DNA of 38,370 nucleotides, taken from Alphaproteobacteria bacterium. Lineage in GTDB: Bacteria > Pseudomonadota > Alphaproteobacteria > Micavibrionales > Micavibrionaceae. The notes below the pieces were generated by a model that was not told the DNA's origin, made no database searches, and was given only the letters and a program-made list of their open reading frames with translations. A program made the position numbers and the translations under genes. Numbering within the stretch: the stretch's first letter is position 1; every line of letters begins with the position of its first letter. Shown in pieces: positions 9,945 to 19,536 of this stretch. Location: NCBI GenBank assembly GCA_021208265.1, contig JAJOJU010000018.1, forward strand, positions 1 to 38,370. The letters are read 5' to 3'.

Positions 9945-10395
9945 GGTGATAGGGATGCCCGGCCAGTATTTGCTGCGCCCTGTAAATTTGCTCTAAAAGC
10001 ATGATCCGCGCAAGCATATGGGGCCATGTTTGCACACCAAAACTGAGGAGAAGATCCGCCCGCCCGCGCATCTCATCACTAAGCCCATCAGCACCCCCCA
10101 ATATGAATTGAATATGGTTGCGGCCTTCCGTCTGTAAATTACCAAACAGGGCGGCAAAATCCGCGCTTTTCATGGATTTACCTTTTTCATCCAGCACAAC
10201 AAGATAAGCCGATGGATTGATTTTTTCGGATAACCGCGCCCATTCATCTTCACGAATTTTAGAGCCCTGCGTATGGCGGCTTTCTATTTCATGAACGTTA
10301 CAAGGCCAGTGCATACGCTTCTGGTATACGGAGAAGAGATCTTCGTAAGGAGTTTTCTTTATCTTGCCCGCGGCAATTATTTCAACAAGCTTCAT
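9937..10395 (-). CDS. rlmH: 23S rRNA (pseudouridine1915-N3)-methyltransferase RlmH
   Basis: RlmH methylates pseudouridine 1915 in helix 69 of 23S rRNA. At 152 residues it has the SPOUT trefoil-knot motifs: LVVLDEKGK, FILGGADGL and the C-terminal HMLARIMLLEQIYRAQQIL ending AGHPYHRD, which is diagnostic. The frame is intact. It follows rsfS, as is usual, and its end overlaps the GTG start of envC by 8 bases. Confidence 0.97.
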   Translation of the reverse strand: MKLVEIIAAGKIKKTPYEDLFSVYQKRMHWPCNVHEIESRHTQGSKIREDEWARLSEKINPSAYLVVLDEKGKSMKSADFAALFGNLQTEGRNHIQFILGGADGLSDEMRGRADLLLSFGVQTWPHMLARIMLLEQIYRAQQILAGHPYHRD

Positions 10396-10433
10396 GCCAC
10401 GATCATAACGAAAGATCGAGAAGCTTGAAAGCC

Positions 10434-10832
10434 TTAGGCTCTGATGCCTTCGGGGCTGTTATCACTGACCACAACATAGGGCTGATACGTCGTCCACATT
10501 TTCTCGATATTGTAAAATTCCCGTACTTCCGGGCGGAAAATGTGAACCAGAACATCGCCGGCATCTATCGCTACCCAGTCAGCCTGAGACAGACCTTCGA
10601 TCTTGATACCTTTAACGCCGCGACCCTCCAGGCGATCTTTCAGCTTTTCAGCCAGCGCCGCCACGTGACGGGACGATGTCCCTGATGCCACGATCATATA
10701 ATCGGCAAGCCCGGATTGTTCATCCATTTCAATGGTGATGATGTCAGCTGCCTTATCGGAATCCAGAGATTCCTCAATCAGCGATTTTAGTTCCTGCGGG
10801 CTTAAATTCCCGCGTTTTTGTGTTGTAAGAAT
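10434..10832 (-). CDS. rsfS: Ribosomal silencing factor RsfS (probable ATT start)
   Basis: RsfS binds ribosomal protein L14 and blocks subunit joining under starvation. The core LADYMIVASGTSSRHVAALAEKL and DWVAIDAGDVLVHIF is typical. The first in-frame ATG (10727) would start inside the conserved fold. The conserved N-terminal helix (LSPQELKSLIEESLDSDKA) is present upstream in the same frame, with no ATG, GTG or TTG before it. A perfect AAGGAGG (10841-10847) lies 8 bases before an in-frame ATT at 10830-10832, giving 132 residues. The alternative is an ATG at 10872 plus a one-base error; that ATG lacks a ribosome-binding site. Confidence 0.85.
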   Translation of the reverse strand: MLTTQKRGNLSPQELKSLIEESLDSDKAADIITIEMDEQSGLADYMIVASGTSSRHVAALAEKLKDRLEGRGVKGIKIEGLSQADWVAIDAGDVLVHIFRPEVREFYNIEKMWTTYQPYVVVSDNSPEGIRA

Positions 10833-10879
10833 GGCTTGTGCCTCCTTCCTTTCTTATAAAGATAGATTTCATAACACAA

Positions 10880-10908
10880 TAAAAAGCCCGAACAACATTG
10901 TTCAGGCT
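10880..10908 (-). terminator. Rho-independent terminator between nadD and rsfS
   Basis: Read on the minus strand, AGCCTGAACAA pairs with TTGTTCGGGCT (10885-10908), one G-T pair and a very short loop, followed by TTTTATT. It ends nadD transcription and implies that rsfS has its own promoter or depends on readthrough. The rest of 10909-11091 shows no gene. Confidence 0.75.
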
Positions 10909-11091
10909 GGCTGTTATATCCGCTGGAAAAAACACTGCAGAACGGCAAAGAGCGCTCAAACACCTGCTCCTTCCCCGGATAGTTTCATGATAGAGAATAT
11001 TCTTACTCTCATACCCCTATTATACCGTGAGTCCGAACAGGGGGGCAAGACATCCTGAATAATGCCAAGATTTCAGTCTTTTAGATGACAT

Positions 11092-11725
11092 CTATATCTT
11101 CTGCGTATTCAGCCTGTTCTCGCGAATCTCGGTCGATGAAATATTCACCATCTTGTTTTGCATCATCCAGTATGTTGTGCCGGGCGTTAGGGGCCAGCGA
11201 CCGCCTCGCTCGATAAAAACATGATTTTGTTTATCATACAGGCGCACCGGACAACGGCGAATGAGTGATGAGGCCGGCTTCCGGGTCAAATGAACCATGG
11301 GAACCAGCGTCAACAGATCACGCCATCTATTCCATTCATGCAGGGATAAGGCATTATCCATGCCGCTGATCCAGACAAATTGCTGTTCGGGGTAGTAAGT
11401 CCGCAGCTTGCGGATAGTGTGATAGGTAATATTGGTGCCGAGATCTTTCTCCAGCCCGCTGATGCATATGCGCGGGTGATCTTTGGTGATTACCCGGCAC
11501 GCATTCATCCGTGCTTCCATGGCGCCGGGATCGCTCTTTTTTTAGTGGGTTTTGTGGTGTTACGAGCCACCAGACACAATCCAGATCCAACCCCTTCATC
11601 GCGGCGAGGGATATGTGAACATGCCCCATATGCGGGGGATTGAAGCTGCCGCCCAGAAGGCCAATCCGCATATTTTTCCAGCGCTCGCGGTTCAGCAGGG
11701 CGGGGGATGTAAATGCCGCGCTCAT
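11092..11725 (-). CDS. nadD: Nicotinate-nucleotide adenylyltransferase NadD (one-base frameshift)
   Basis: NadD makes deamido-NAD from nicotinate mononucleotide and ATP. It shows the nucleotidyltransferase motif [18 protein letters not shown] and the C-terminal ISSTEIR. The start at 11725 overlaps the proA stop (ATGA) and includes an N-terminal extension ([16 protein letters not shown]) common in alphaproteobacteria. The frame breaks in a run of seven A (minus strand) near 11537-11543. Removing one A gives [20 protein letters not shown] and about 210 residues, the family length. The enzyme is essential in most bacteria, so a sequence error is the likely cause. Confidence 0.93.
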
Positions 11726-13032
11726 GGGCGCACCTGCCCCTTGCCGCGCACAATGTATTTGTAAGTGCAAAGCTGTTCCAGCCCCACGGGCCCGCGGGCA
11801 TGCATCTTACCCGTGGCTATGCCGATTTCAGCCCCCATGCCGAATTCGCCGCCATCGGCAAACTGAGTTGATGTATTGTGCATCACAATTGCACTTTCCA
11901 CATGGCTCAGGAAATAATCCCGCGCCACTTCATCCTCACATAAAATACTGTCGGTATGGTGCGAGCCATAGGCATTGATATGCTTTACCGCTTCCTCAAC
12001 CCCGTTTACGGCGGCTACGCTTAATTTGGCATCCAGATATTCCGTACCCCAATCATCGCTGGCGGCTTGTCCGATACGTGGGTCCAACCCTTGAATCATC
12101 TTGTCACCTACAATCTCGCATCCGGCATCCAATAAGCCTGACAACACCGCCCGCGCGGTATCGGGTGCCAGCTTCGTATCCAGCAGCAGTGTTTCCATCG
12201 CCCCACAAATGCCCGTGCGGCGCATTTTGGCGTTTAAGGTAACGGTGCAGGCCAGATCCGTCTTGGAGCTTTCATGCACATAAACATGACAAATTCCCTC
12301 CAGATGTGCAAATACCGGCATCTTTGCCTCTTCCATCACACGACCTGTAAGGCTTTTGCCACCGCGCGGGATAATCACATCGATATATTGGGGCAGGGAT
12401 AGCATGGCCCCCACAGCTTCACGATCTGTGGTATCAACAAAACCTATGGTCGCCTCAGGAATACCTTGAGATTTTAAGCTTTCCGTAATCAAAGTGTGTA
12501 GCAAGCGGGCGGTCTCAAAACTCTCCGATCCGCCGCGCAAAATAGCGGCGTTGCGGGATTTTAGCGCCAACGCTGCCGCGTCCACCGTTACATTCGGGCG
12601 CGATTCATAAATAATGCCCAGCACACCAATGGGGCAGGAAACGCGCTCAATGATAAGCTCGTTGGGCCGGGTTGTGGAATGCAGCACTTTACCCGCGGGG
12701 CACTCCAGCGCGGCAATCATTTCAACACTTTGGGCAATGGCTTCAATGCGCTCTGGATTTAACGTCAGCCGGTCAATCAACGCCGGAGACAGATTTTTAC
12801 CCTTGGCCGCACTCACATCTTTTTGGTTGATGCCCAGAATATCGCTCTGGCGATCACGCAGAGACGCTGCCAGATGGTTTAGAGCGGATACTATTTTATC
12901 TTCTGATATATGAGGGATAACAGCGGATGCCGCTTTTGCTTCCCGCGCCTGAAGGGCAACGAGAGCAATCGTGTTAGTATCATTATCCGGCGTGGTAATT
13001 GATTTCCCCGTAACCATTCTGGACCCTGTCAT
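11722..13032 (-). CDS. proA: Gamma-glutamyl phosphate reductase ProA
   Basis: ProA reduces gamma-glutamyl phosphate to glutamate semialdehyde, the second step of proline synthesis. At 436 residues or slightly fewer it has the aldehyde-dehydrogenase fold with the catalytic cysteine in [13 protein letters not shown] and the C-terminal [15 protein letters not shown]. The ATG at 13032 and one at 13017 are both possible; both overlap the upstream gene. Its partner proB lies 18 kb away rather than next to it. The stop overlaps nadD by ATGA. Confidence 0.96.
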   Translation of the reverse strand: MTGSRMVTGKSITTPDNDTNTIALVALQAREAKAASAVIPHISEDKIVSALNHLAASLRDRQSDILGINQKDVSAAKGKNLSPALIDRLTLNPERIEAIAQSVEMIAALECPAGKVLHSTTRPNELIIERVSCPIGVLGIIYESRPNVTVDAAALALKSRNAAILRGGSESFETARLLHTLITESLKSQGIPEATIGFVDTTDREAVGAMLSLPQYIDVIIPRGGKSLTGRVMEEAKMPVFAHLEGICHVYVHESSKTDLACTVTLNAKMRRTGICGAMETLLLDTKLAPDTARAVLSGLLDAGCEIVGDKMIQGLDPRIGQAASDDWGTEYLDAKLSVAAVNGVEEAVKHINAYGSHHTDSILCEDEVARDYFLSHVESAIVMHNTSTQFADGGEFGMGAEIGIATGKMHARGPVGLEQLCTYKYIVRGKGQVRP

Positions 13033-13333
13033 GAATTACCTGAAGGGCTTCGCTCAAGGCTACCCCCTTTTGAGTTGCTTCATGATGAATTATAGCCAAG
13101 AGAAAATGCTCTTTTTGCTCGTCTGTGCGGAACAGATCATCAGTAATCACCATATGGCTGTGCGACACTCGCCCTTCCGCTTTGTTACGGGCATATTCGT
13201 CTGCTTGGCGCTGCCTAACGATGGGGGCCTGAGTTTTTATATTATCTATAAACTTTTCAACGGCTTGACGAAACTGAGCAGAGAGCGCGGAATTGGATTC
13301 GATGGCACTTTTAATGTCTTTAAGAGCACTCAT
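12983..13333 (-). CDS. Protein of unknown function between atpF and proA
   Basis: I do not recognise this 116-residue product. It is soluble, has no signal peptide or membrane segment, and looks mainly helical: a polar N-terminal helix (SALKDIKSAIESNSALSAQF), a middle Arg/Gln-rich segment (VRQRQADEYARNK), then EQKEHFLLAIIHHEATQKG. It starts 21 bases after atpF and overlaps proA by 35-50 bases, so it is co-transcribed. The coding frame is clean and codon use resembles its neighbours, which supports a real gene. Confidence 0.7.
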   Translation of the reverse strand: MSALKDIKSAIESNSALSAQFRQAVEKFIDNIKTQAPIVRQRQADEYARNKAEGRVSHSHMVITDDLFRTDEQKEHFLLAIIHHEATQKGVALSEALQVIHDRVQNGYGEINYHAG

Positions 13334-13354
13334 TTTGGGTTTAATCCCTTCTTG

Positions 13355-13837
13355 CTATGCGGCCTTGATGTTTTTGACGGAACGATCAACCAGCTGCGTA
13401 GCGATTTTCTTGTCCAGATTTTCTTCAATAATACGCTGCGTGGCTTGAATGGAAAGCTTGGCAGCATAGCTTTGAATTTCATTCATGGCACTGCGCTCCA
13501 TGTTTCTCATGCGCTCTTTGAATTGTTCTTCCCGGCGTTCCATGGTTTCCATCAGCTCAGCTTCAGCGCGCTTGCGGATTTCAATAGCATGTTTTTCAGC
13601 ATTGCTGACAATCTTTTCCGCTTCCTTCACGGCATCGCGGTGCTTGCGCTGATATTGAGCCAGAAGCTCCTGCGCCTCGATACGCAAGTTCTCAGCTTCA
13701 ACAATTTCCTTACGGATTTTTTCGATACGGCTGTCAAGAAGGCCCAAAAAGGTGTCCTTCCCGTATTTATAACAGACAAAAGCAAAGATCAGGAACGAAC
13801 CCAAAAGCCAGAAATTAGCATCCTGTAACAGTGACAT
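13355..13837 (-). CDS. atpF: F0F1 ATP synthase subunit b
   Basis: Subunit b is part of the peripheral stalk that holds F1 against F0. The 160-residue product has one N-terminal membrane segment (about 8-25, FWLLGSFLIFAFVCYKYG) and a long charged helix (about 35-160) that would dimerise. It differs from the 217-residue b' protein encoded just before it. Alphaproteobacteria normally carry such a b/b' pair. No F1 genes (atpHAGDC) are present here, in keeping with the separate F0 and F1 operons of this class. Confidence 0.93.
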   Translation of the reverse strand: MSLLQDANFWLLGSFLIFAFVCYKYGKDTFLGLLDSRIEKIRKEIVEAENLRIEAQELLAQYQRKHRDAVKEAEKIVSNAEKHAIEIRKRAEAELMETMERREEQFKERMRNMERSAMNEIQSYAAKLSIQATQRIIEENLDKKIATQLVDRSVKNIKAA

Positions 13838-13877
13838 ATCCTTAAATCCTATTGGTTATAAACCTCAGCTGCGTTTT

Positions 13878-14531
13878 TTAAGCTGCTTTAGGTTTATCGT
13901 TCAAATCCTTGATCATCGTTTTGATCTGCCCCAGATCAGCAGAAACACCGATGATCTTTTCAGCGGCCTGACGCGCGACCTCAGCCACAATACCATCCAT
14001 TTCACCGCGGATATCCTTTTGCATTTTTTCAATCCGCGCTTCCGTCAGGCGTGTCTCCTTTTCCATGCGTTCATGGAAAGCCTTTACTTCCTTGGCTGAT
14101 TTCTTTTGAATGCTGTCTTCAATATCAGCGTAAAGAGCATCCGTCTTCAGGCGGGCGTCATGAAGAATTTTTTCGTAGGCTTCGTGAACATCCGCGGCTT
14201 CTCTTTGTAAATTTTCCGCTGAAGAAAAATCACTTTCAATATGTTCGCGGCGATTTTCCAACGTACCGGAAATAACGGGGAGAATTCTCCGTGAAAACAC
14301 CGTGTACAGAACGATGAACATAACCACCAGCCAGAATATCTGGCTGGGATATGTTGACGGGTCCAACTGCGGCAAACCGGAAGGGGCATGCCCTTCGGCG
14401 TGAGCCGCAATGTCCTCGCCATGATGCGCTATTTCTTCAACAGCCTCGACAGCAAAAGCGGCGGCAGCCCCGTAAACGGAAGCAACCGCCGTAAATACTG
14501 GAAGATGAAGTTTCGAAAAACGCATCAACAC
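13878..14531 (-). CDS. atpF': F0F1 ATP synthase subunit b' (second b-type subunit)
   Basis: This 217-residue b-type subunit pairs with atpF to form the stalk. It has an unusually long N-terminus with a signal-like hydrophobic stretch (about 5-28) and a His/Glu-rich segment (EIAHHGEDIAAHAEGH). The true membrane anchor follows at about 63-82 (IFWLVVMFIVLYTVFSRRIL), then a charged helix to the end. The LPQLDPSTYPSQIFWLVV block is typical of alphaproteobacterial b'. It lies between atpE and atpF. Confidence 0.92.
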   Translation of the reverse strand: MLMRFSKLHLPVFTAVASVYGAAAAFAVEAVEEIAHHGEDIAAHAEGHAPSGLPQLDPSTYPSQIFWLVVMFIVLYTVFSRRILPVISGTLENRREHIESDFSSAENLQREAADVHEAYEKILHDARLKTDALYADIEDSIQKKSAKEVKAFHERMEKETRLTEARIEKMQKDIRGEMDGIVAEVARQAAEKIIGVSADLGQIKTMIKDLNDKPKAA

Positions 14532-14547
14532 CGTTCTCCTCTTATGC

Positions 14548-14778
14548 TTAGAATACGAAGAGGATAATCAACGACACCCCGAGAGCGAAAATAGCAAGCG
14601 CTTCCGTCAGGGCGAAGGAGATGAAGTATTTCTTGTCCAGAACTTCCACAGCTGAAGGGTTACGGCCTGCAGCATCATTGTAAGATGAGAAGATCAGACC
14701 CAGCGCAATACCCACACCGAACATCGGCAACAGGGCGATAGCAGCAGCCAAAAGCTTCATACCAACATCAACTTCCAT
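14548..14778 (-). CDS. atpE: F0F1 ATP synthase subunit c
   Basis: Subunit c forms the rotating proton ring. At 76 residues it is a helical hairpin: helix 1 about 8-31, polar loop GRNPSA (38-43), helix 2 about 50-75. The proton-carrying carboxylate is E59 in FALTEALAIFALG. The residues around it lack the extra liganding set of sodium-type rings, which suggests proton coupling. Confidence 0.96.
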   Translation of the reverse strand: MEVDVGMKLLAAAIALLPMFGVGIALGLIFSSYNDAAGRNPSAVEVLDKKYFISFALTEALAIFALGVSLIILFVF

Positions 14779-14840
14779 TTTAGTTTCCTTTTCTTTTTGT
14801 TAGTCAGTTAAACCGTTTTATGCCCGCAGATCCTACACAT

Positions 14841-15587
14841 TTAGTGGTGCAGATCAAGGGTATCTTTTAAATAAATACTGCTCAGGATGGCAAAAATGTA
14901 GGCCTGCATCAGCGCCACCAGAAGCTCCAGCGCATACAGCGCCACGTTAAAGATCATCGGCACGAAACCTGCCAGGACGCCGCCGAAACCGACAGCCGCC
15001 AGCATGGTGCTGAAGCCTGCAAAAACTTTAAGCATCAAGTGTCCCGCCAGCATATTGGCGAACAGACGTACAGAAAGCGTTACAGGGCGAATAATGAACG
15101 AAAGCACTTCGATCGGCACGATGAACAGTTTCAACGCAAAGGGTACCCCCGGCGGCGAAAACAGGCTGAGGAAATGCGTGCCGTGATTTACAAAACCCAG
15201 CACCGTCACCATGGCGAAAATCAGCAAGGCGAGAACACCTGTGACAATAATATGGCTGGTATAGGTGAAGGAGTAGGGGATAAGCCCCAGAACATTCCCC
15301 ATCAGCACGATCATAAAAATCGTAAAGATAACAGGGAAGTAACGGCGGCCTTCGGCGCCTGTGTTTTCGCGGATCATGCTCGCGACAAACTCATATAAAA
15401 TTTCGGCAAAAGCCTGCATACGGCCCGGCACCAGAGCTTTTTTCTGCGTTGCCAGAATCAGGAATGTGCAGGAAGTCACGGCGGCGATCGTCATCCATAG
15501 GGATGAATTGGTGAAAGACAGGTCCATATCGCCCACATAAAGCGGGATAATCGGGAAAATTTGGAACTGGTGGATCGGGTCAGCCAT
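14841..15587 (-). CDS. atpB: F0F1 ATP synthase subunit a
   Basis: Subunit a forms the proton half-channels beside the c ring. The 248-residue product is strongly hydrophobic with five or six membrane helices. The essential Arg lies in the highly conserved LSVRLFANMLAGHLML. The C-terminus (LVALMQAYIFAILSSIYL) also matches the family. It starts 27 bases after atpI. Confidence 0.97.
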   Translation of the reverse strand: MADPIHQFQIFPIIPLYVGDMDLSFTNSSLWMTIAAVTSCTFLILATQKKALVPGRMQAFAEILYEFVASMIRENTGAEGRRYFPVIFTIFMIVLMGNVLGLIPYSFTYTSHIIVTGVLALLIFAMVTVLGFVNHGTHFLSLFSPPGVPFALKLFIVPIEVLSFIIRPVTLSVRLFANMLAGHLMLKVFAGFSTMLAAVGFGGVLAGFVPMIFNVALYALELLVALMQAYIFAILSSIYLKDTLDLHH

Positions 15588-15614
15588 GGGTTCTCGCGTG
15601 GTTAATCCTGTTAT

Positions 15615-15974
15615 TTATTGGTCTGAGCTGCTTTTAGCGTCTTTTTCCGCATCTGACAAGCCCTCTTGCGCCTGCTTTTTTTGGTTTTTTACACCAACCG
15701 CCGTGCCCATATTATTGATCAGGCGGTAAATGTTATAAAACCCGGTGCAAACACCCAGAAAAAACATAATCAGAAGGAAAGCCGGCTTGGTCTCGAAATA
15801 TGAATCGATGCCGTAACCAATCGCGGTGCTGATAAAAATAGCGCCCGCCAGCTCGATACCCGCCTGTACGCCTTGCCGAGAATCGGACTCAGGCGCTTTT
15901 ACCCCTTCGGCCTTTTGCTGGCGCGCCGCTTTAATTTTATCCTGCAGGGATTGAATATCACCGGAATCATTCAT
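15615..15974 (-). CDS. atpI: ATP synthase assembly protein AtpI
   Basis: AtpI helps assemble the c ring and is usually the first atp gene. The product has a charged N-terminus, two membrane segments (GVQAGIELAGAIFISTAIGYG and PAFLLIMFFLGVCTGFYNIY) and a charged tail. ATG 15974 is chosen over a TTG one codon upstream. It starts only 4 bases after the smc stop, so smc and the atp genes probably share a transcript. Confidence 0.92.
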   Translation of the reverse strand: MNDSGDIQSLQDKIKAARQQKAEGVKAPESDSRQGVQAGIELAGAIFISTAIGYGIDSYFETKPAFLLIMFFLGVCTGFYNIYRLINNMGTAVGVKNQKKQAQEGLSDAEKDAKSSSDQ

Positions 15975-15978
15975 CAAA

Positions 15979-18900
15979 CTACGCCGCCTCCTTCACGAAC
16001 TCAAATGATTGTTGAAGGTCCACGGACACCAGCTGTGAGATACCTTTTTCCGCCATGGTCACCCCGTAAAGCCTGTCCATCCGCGCCATGGAAAGGCGAT
16101 GGTGGGTGATGATCAGGAAGCGGGTCAGGCCGCGTTCTGAAATTTCCTCCAGCAGATCGCAAACCCGATCAACGTTGGAATCGTCCAGCGGCGCGTCAAT
16201 TTCGTCCAGCACACAAATGGGTGAGGGATTTGTCAGGAACATCGCAAAAATAAGTGCGACAGATGCCATGGTTTGTTCTCCCCCGGAAAGAAGAGAGAGG
16301 GATTGCAGGGACTTGCCTGGCGGCTGCGCGAATATCTCCAGCCCGGCACCGAGCGGGTCGTCAGAATCGATCAGCGACAGATTGGCCTGCCCGCCCTGAA
16401 ACAATCGCGTAAACAGCACTTTGAAATGAGCGTTGATTTGCTCGAAGGCTGCCAGCAACCGCTCTCGCGCTTCTTTGTTAATTTTCTGAATAGCCCCGCG
16501 CAGTTCCTGCGCCGCTTGCATAAGCTCGCTCTGCTCCCTCAGAAGGTCAACCATCTCGCCTTCCAGCTCCTGGGTTTCCTGATCGGCGCGCAGGTTCACG
16601 GGGCCGATAGAATCCCGCTCGCGTATCAATCCGTCACGCTCGCCTTTATATTTAGGCAGGCTATCGACCTGCAGCGAAGCAGGGTCTTGCGAGAGATGTG
16701 ATGACAGCGCCGAAGGCTTCATCTCGAACTTCTCATCAATGCTTTCCGTCAGCGCTTCGGATTGTTCTTTCAGCGCACTTAACGTGGCATGCGCCCCGGC
16801 CCGTGCTTCCCGTGCTTCCCCCAGAATGCTTTCGGCTTCGCGCAAGGCTTTGGTGGTTTCCGCGACTTCACTTTCAATGCGCGCCAGATGATCGGCCGCC
16901 TCTTGCCGCTGTTGTTCTCGCTCGGAAATTTCACCCAGCAGCTTTTGCTTTTCTTCTTCCGAGCGAGCCGGGCGCGAAGTCAGCTCGTCCAGCTTGGTTT
17001 TTAATTCCTGCGTGCGCGTTTCATAAGCTTTTAACTGCTCCCGCGAACGGATCACGCGGTTTTGTAGGTTCACGCGCTCATCCCCGATAGCTTGCAATCT
17101 GGCTTTTCTTGAGTTTTGCTCCTGCAAGAAACGCTCATAACTACGGAGCGCGTCCTGATGTGCTTCTCGCGCTTCAGTCAAATGGGCTTTCAGCTCATCG
17201 GTTTTGGCGATTTTGCTCTCATCATCCTCTGCCCCCATGGCGGCGAGCGCTTTGCGGTCGGCGGCAAGTGCTGTTTCCAGCTCCTTTATCTCGCCCCCGA
17301 TGCGGGTAATGGTTTCCTGAACACGTTCCAGCGCGCCGGAATGCTTGATTTGTTCCTCCCTCAGTTTAGCAGCGCTGCGCTCTAATTCCTGCAACTCGCG
17401 CTCCCTATCGGATAATTCTTTTGAGTTTTCCTGTATCTGCGCCTTTAATATTTTTTTCTTTTTCCAGAGCTTTTTCCAGAGCGGAAGCCGTTTGCGCGGC
17501 TTTATCCTCAATCGCTTTTTGGCCCGCATAAAGCGCATCCAGCTTGTTTTTCTGTTCCAGATGGCGGGCATTACTATCCTGCGCCGCCGCCTTCATACAG
17601 AACCCGTCCCAGCGCCAGTAATCGCCTTCCTGCGATACAACCGCCTGACCGGGCAGGAGAGCATCCAGATATTTTTCCGCTTCCGCCGCGTCCTTCACAA
17701 AGCCGATCTGGCTCAGGGCGGCCTGCAATATTTCCGCCGCCTTGATATGCGGGGCGAGGGGGGGCAGCCCGGACGGCAATGCAGGCAGGCTTGCCGTGCT
17801 GCGCTTGCGCCAGAAGCTCGGCGCCCGTTCATCCAGCGATGCCATCAGTGAGTCGCCCAGCGCGCGGGACAGTGCCTTTTCAAAACCGCTATCGGCTTTC
17901 AAGTCATTGAGAATGGGCGGGAATTCTTTATCGACGCTGCCAACCAGAATTTTTTCCAACACAGCCAGCTCCGCCTGAAAGGAGGATAATGCCTTCTGCG
18001 CTTCGCTGCTGTCAGTGCGGGCGGCGGATATGGCGGATTCTGATTTTTCAAGACCGGCAGCCAGCGCCGTCTTTTTATCCTGCAGGGTTTTGATTTTACT
18101 TTGCAGTCCTTCAATTGCCGACAAGGCTTTTTTCTCCAGCGCCTTTAATTCATTACCTTCTTCCAGTCCGGCTTTTTCGCTTTCCGCTTCTGATTTGCGG
18201 GATGCAAGGCTTTCCAGCCGTTCCGCGGCTCTGGCAATCTGGCGGGTCAGAGCTTCGCGCTGCGCTTTGGCTTCTGCCGCCATCTGCATCAGGCTGGTGT
18301 AATCGTTTTCAAGAACCGTGACTTTTTCTTCCAGTCTGGTTTTTTCAGCCTCCAGCGTTTTCAGGCGTTCGACCTCACCGCCCTCCAAAGCCAGAAGGGA
18401 TGATTGCTCGCCCAGAATATTTTCGAGCGTCTTTTCACTCTCAAGCAATGTTTGGGCTTCGTGATCTTTGTCCTTGCCCGTTTGCTCCAGCTGCGCCGCT
18501 GTTTCCTGAATCGCGTTCTTCAGGCGTTCATCCTCTTCTTCCAGACGCATCAGGGACAGTTTTTTGTTTTGCAGGGCGGCAGCGGCCTCAGCCTCCTTAT
18601 TGCGCAGGGCAGGCAGTTCTTCGGCCTGCGTGATTTGCGTTTTGCTAAGCTGGGTCACCGTCACCATTTTCTCAGCCACGATGCTTTCTGCTGCATTAAA
18701 AGCACTTTCCTGCGTGCGGCGTTTTTCCTCCAGCGCGCGCCACTCCAGCCAGGCGATCAGGATATCGATCTGGCGGATCTGCGCACTTAAATTACGATAA
18801 CGGGCTGCCTGACGGGCCTGACGCTTCAGGGCGTTCAAACGCCCCTCCATACCGCCGGTCAGATCGCTCACGCGCTGCAGGTTCGTATCAGCCGCCTTCA

Positions 18901-19453
18901 GGCGTAACTCAGCTTCATGACGGCGGGCATACAACCCGGCGATGCCGGCGGATTCTTCCAGAATCATCCGGCGTTCCAGCGGTTTGGCGGAAATGATCTG
19001 GGTAATGCGCCCTTGCGAGACGAGAGCGGGGGATGACGCCCCTGTCATGCTGTCGGCCAGCAACATCTGGACATCGCGCGCACGGACCGTTTTGCCATTG
19101 ATTTTGTAAACGGAGCCGTGGTCACGTTCGATCCGGCGGGTAATTTCAATTTCGTCAAACCCGTTATAAGCCGCGGGGGCCTTACGGGATGAGTTATCCA
19201 TCAGCAGCGACACTTCGGCGATATTGCGCCCGGCGCGGTTGGATGTCCCGGCAAAGATGACATCTTCCATACCGCCGCCGCGCATCTTGCGGGCTGAGCC
19301 TTCGCCCATCACCCAGCGCAACGCTTCCACCAGATTCGATTTGCCGCAGCCATTCGGCCCGACAATACCGTTCAGTCCCGCGCCTATCTCAAGCTCGGTT
19401 TTGTCGGCAAAGGATTTAAACCCCTGCAGGCGCAGCTTCGTAAATTGAACCAT
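15979..19453 (-). CDS. smc: Chromosome segregation protein SMC (one-base frameshift)
   Basis: SMC forms the ATP-driven ring that loads with ScpAB and organises the chromosome. Walker A GPNGCGKS is at residues 32-39. Two long coiled coils flank a hinge (about residues 520-640). The C-terminal head has the signature LSGGEQTMASVALIFAMFL and Walker B PICVLDEIDAPLDDSN. The frame breaks in a run of seven A near 17452-17458. Removing one A joins the halves (LEKEKILKAQIQENSKELS) into about 1157 residues, the normal size. No ribosome-binding site is seen before the ATG, and a terminator lies about 20 bases upstream. Confidence 0.95.
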
Positions 19454-19471
19454 GATTCATGCAGTAATACG

Positions 19472-19509
19472 AAAAAAACACCGCGAATTGCAAGCATTCC
19501 CGGTGTTTT
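19472..19509 (-). terminator. Strong rho-independent terminator between dsbA-like gene and smc
   Basis: On the minus strand AACACCG (19501-19507) pairs with CGGTGTT (19477-19483). An inner GAAT/ATTC pairing and a 7-base loop complete the stem, and a run of T follows. It lies 28 bases after the dsbA-like stop and ends about 20 bases before the smc ATG, leaving almost no room for an smc promoter outside it. Confidence 0.85.
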
Positions 19510-19536
19510 GTAAAATTTTTTATGGGGATTTATTTT

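Noticed and set aside
12971..13828. Long plus-strand open frame (285 codons) opposite atpF and the unknown gene
   Set aside because: It is antisense to atpF, which is clearly conserved. Its composition is what reverse reading of a helical Lys/Glu-rich protein gives.
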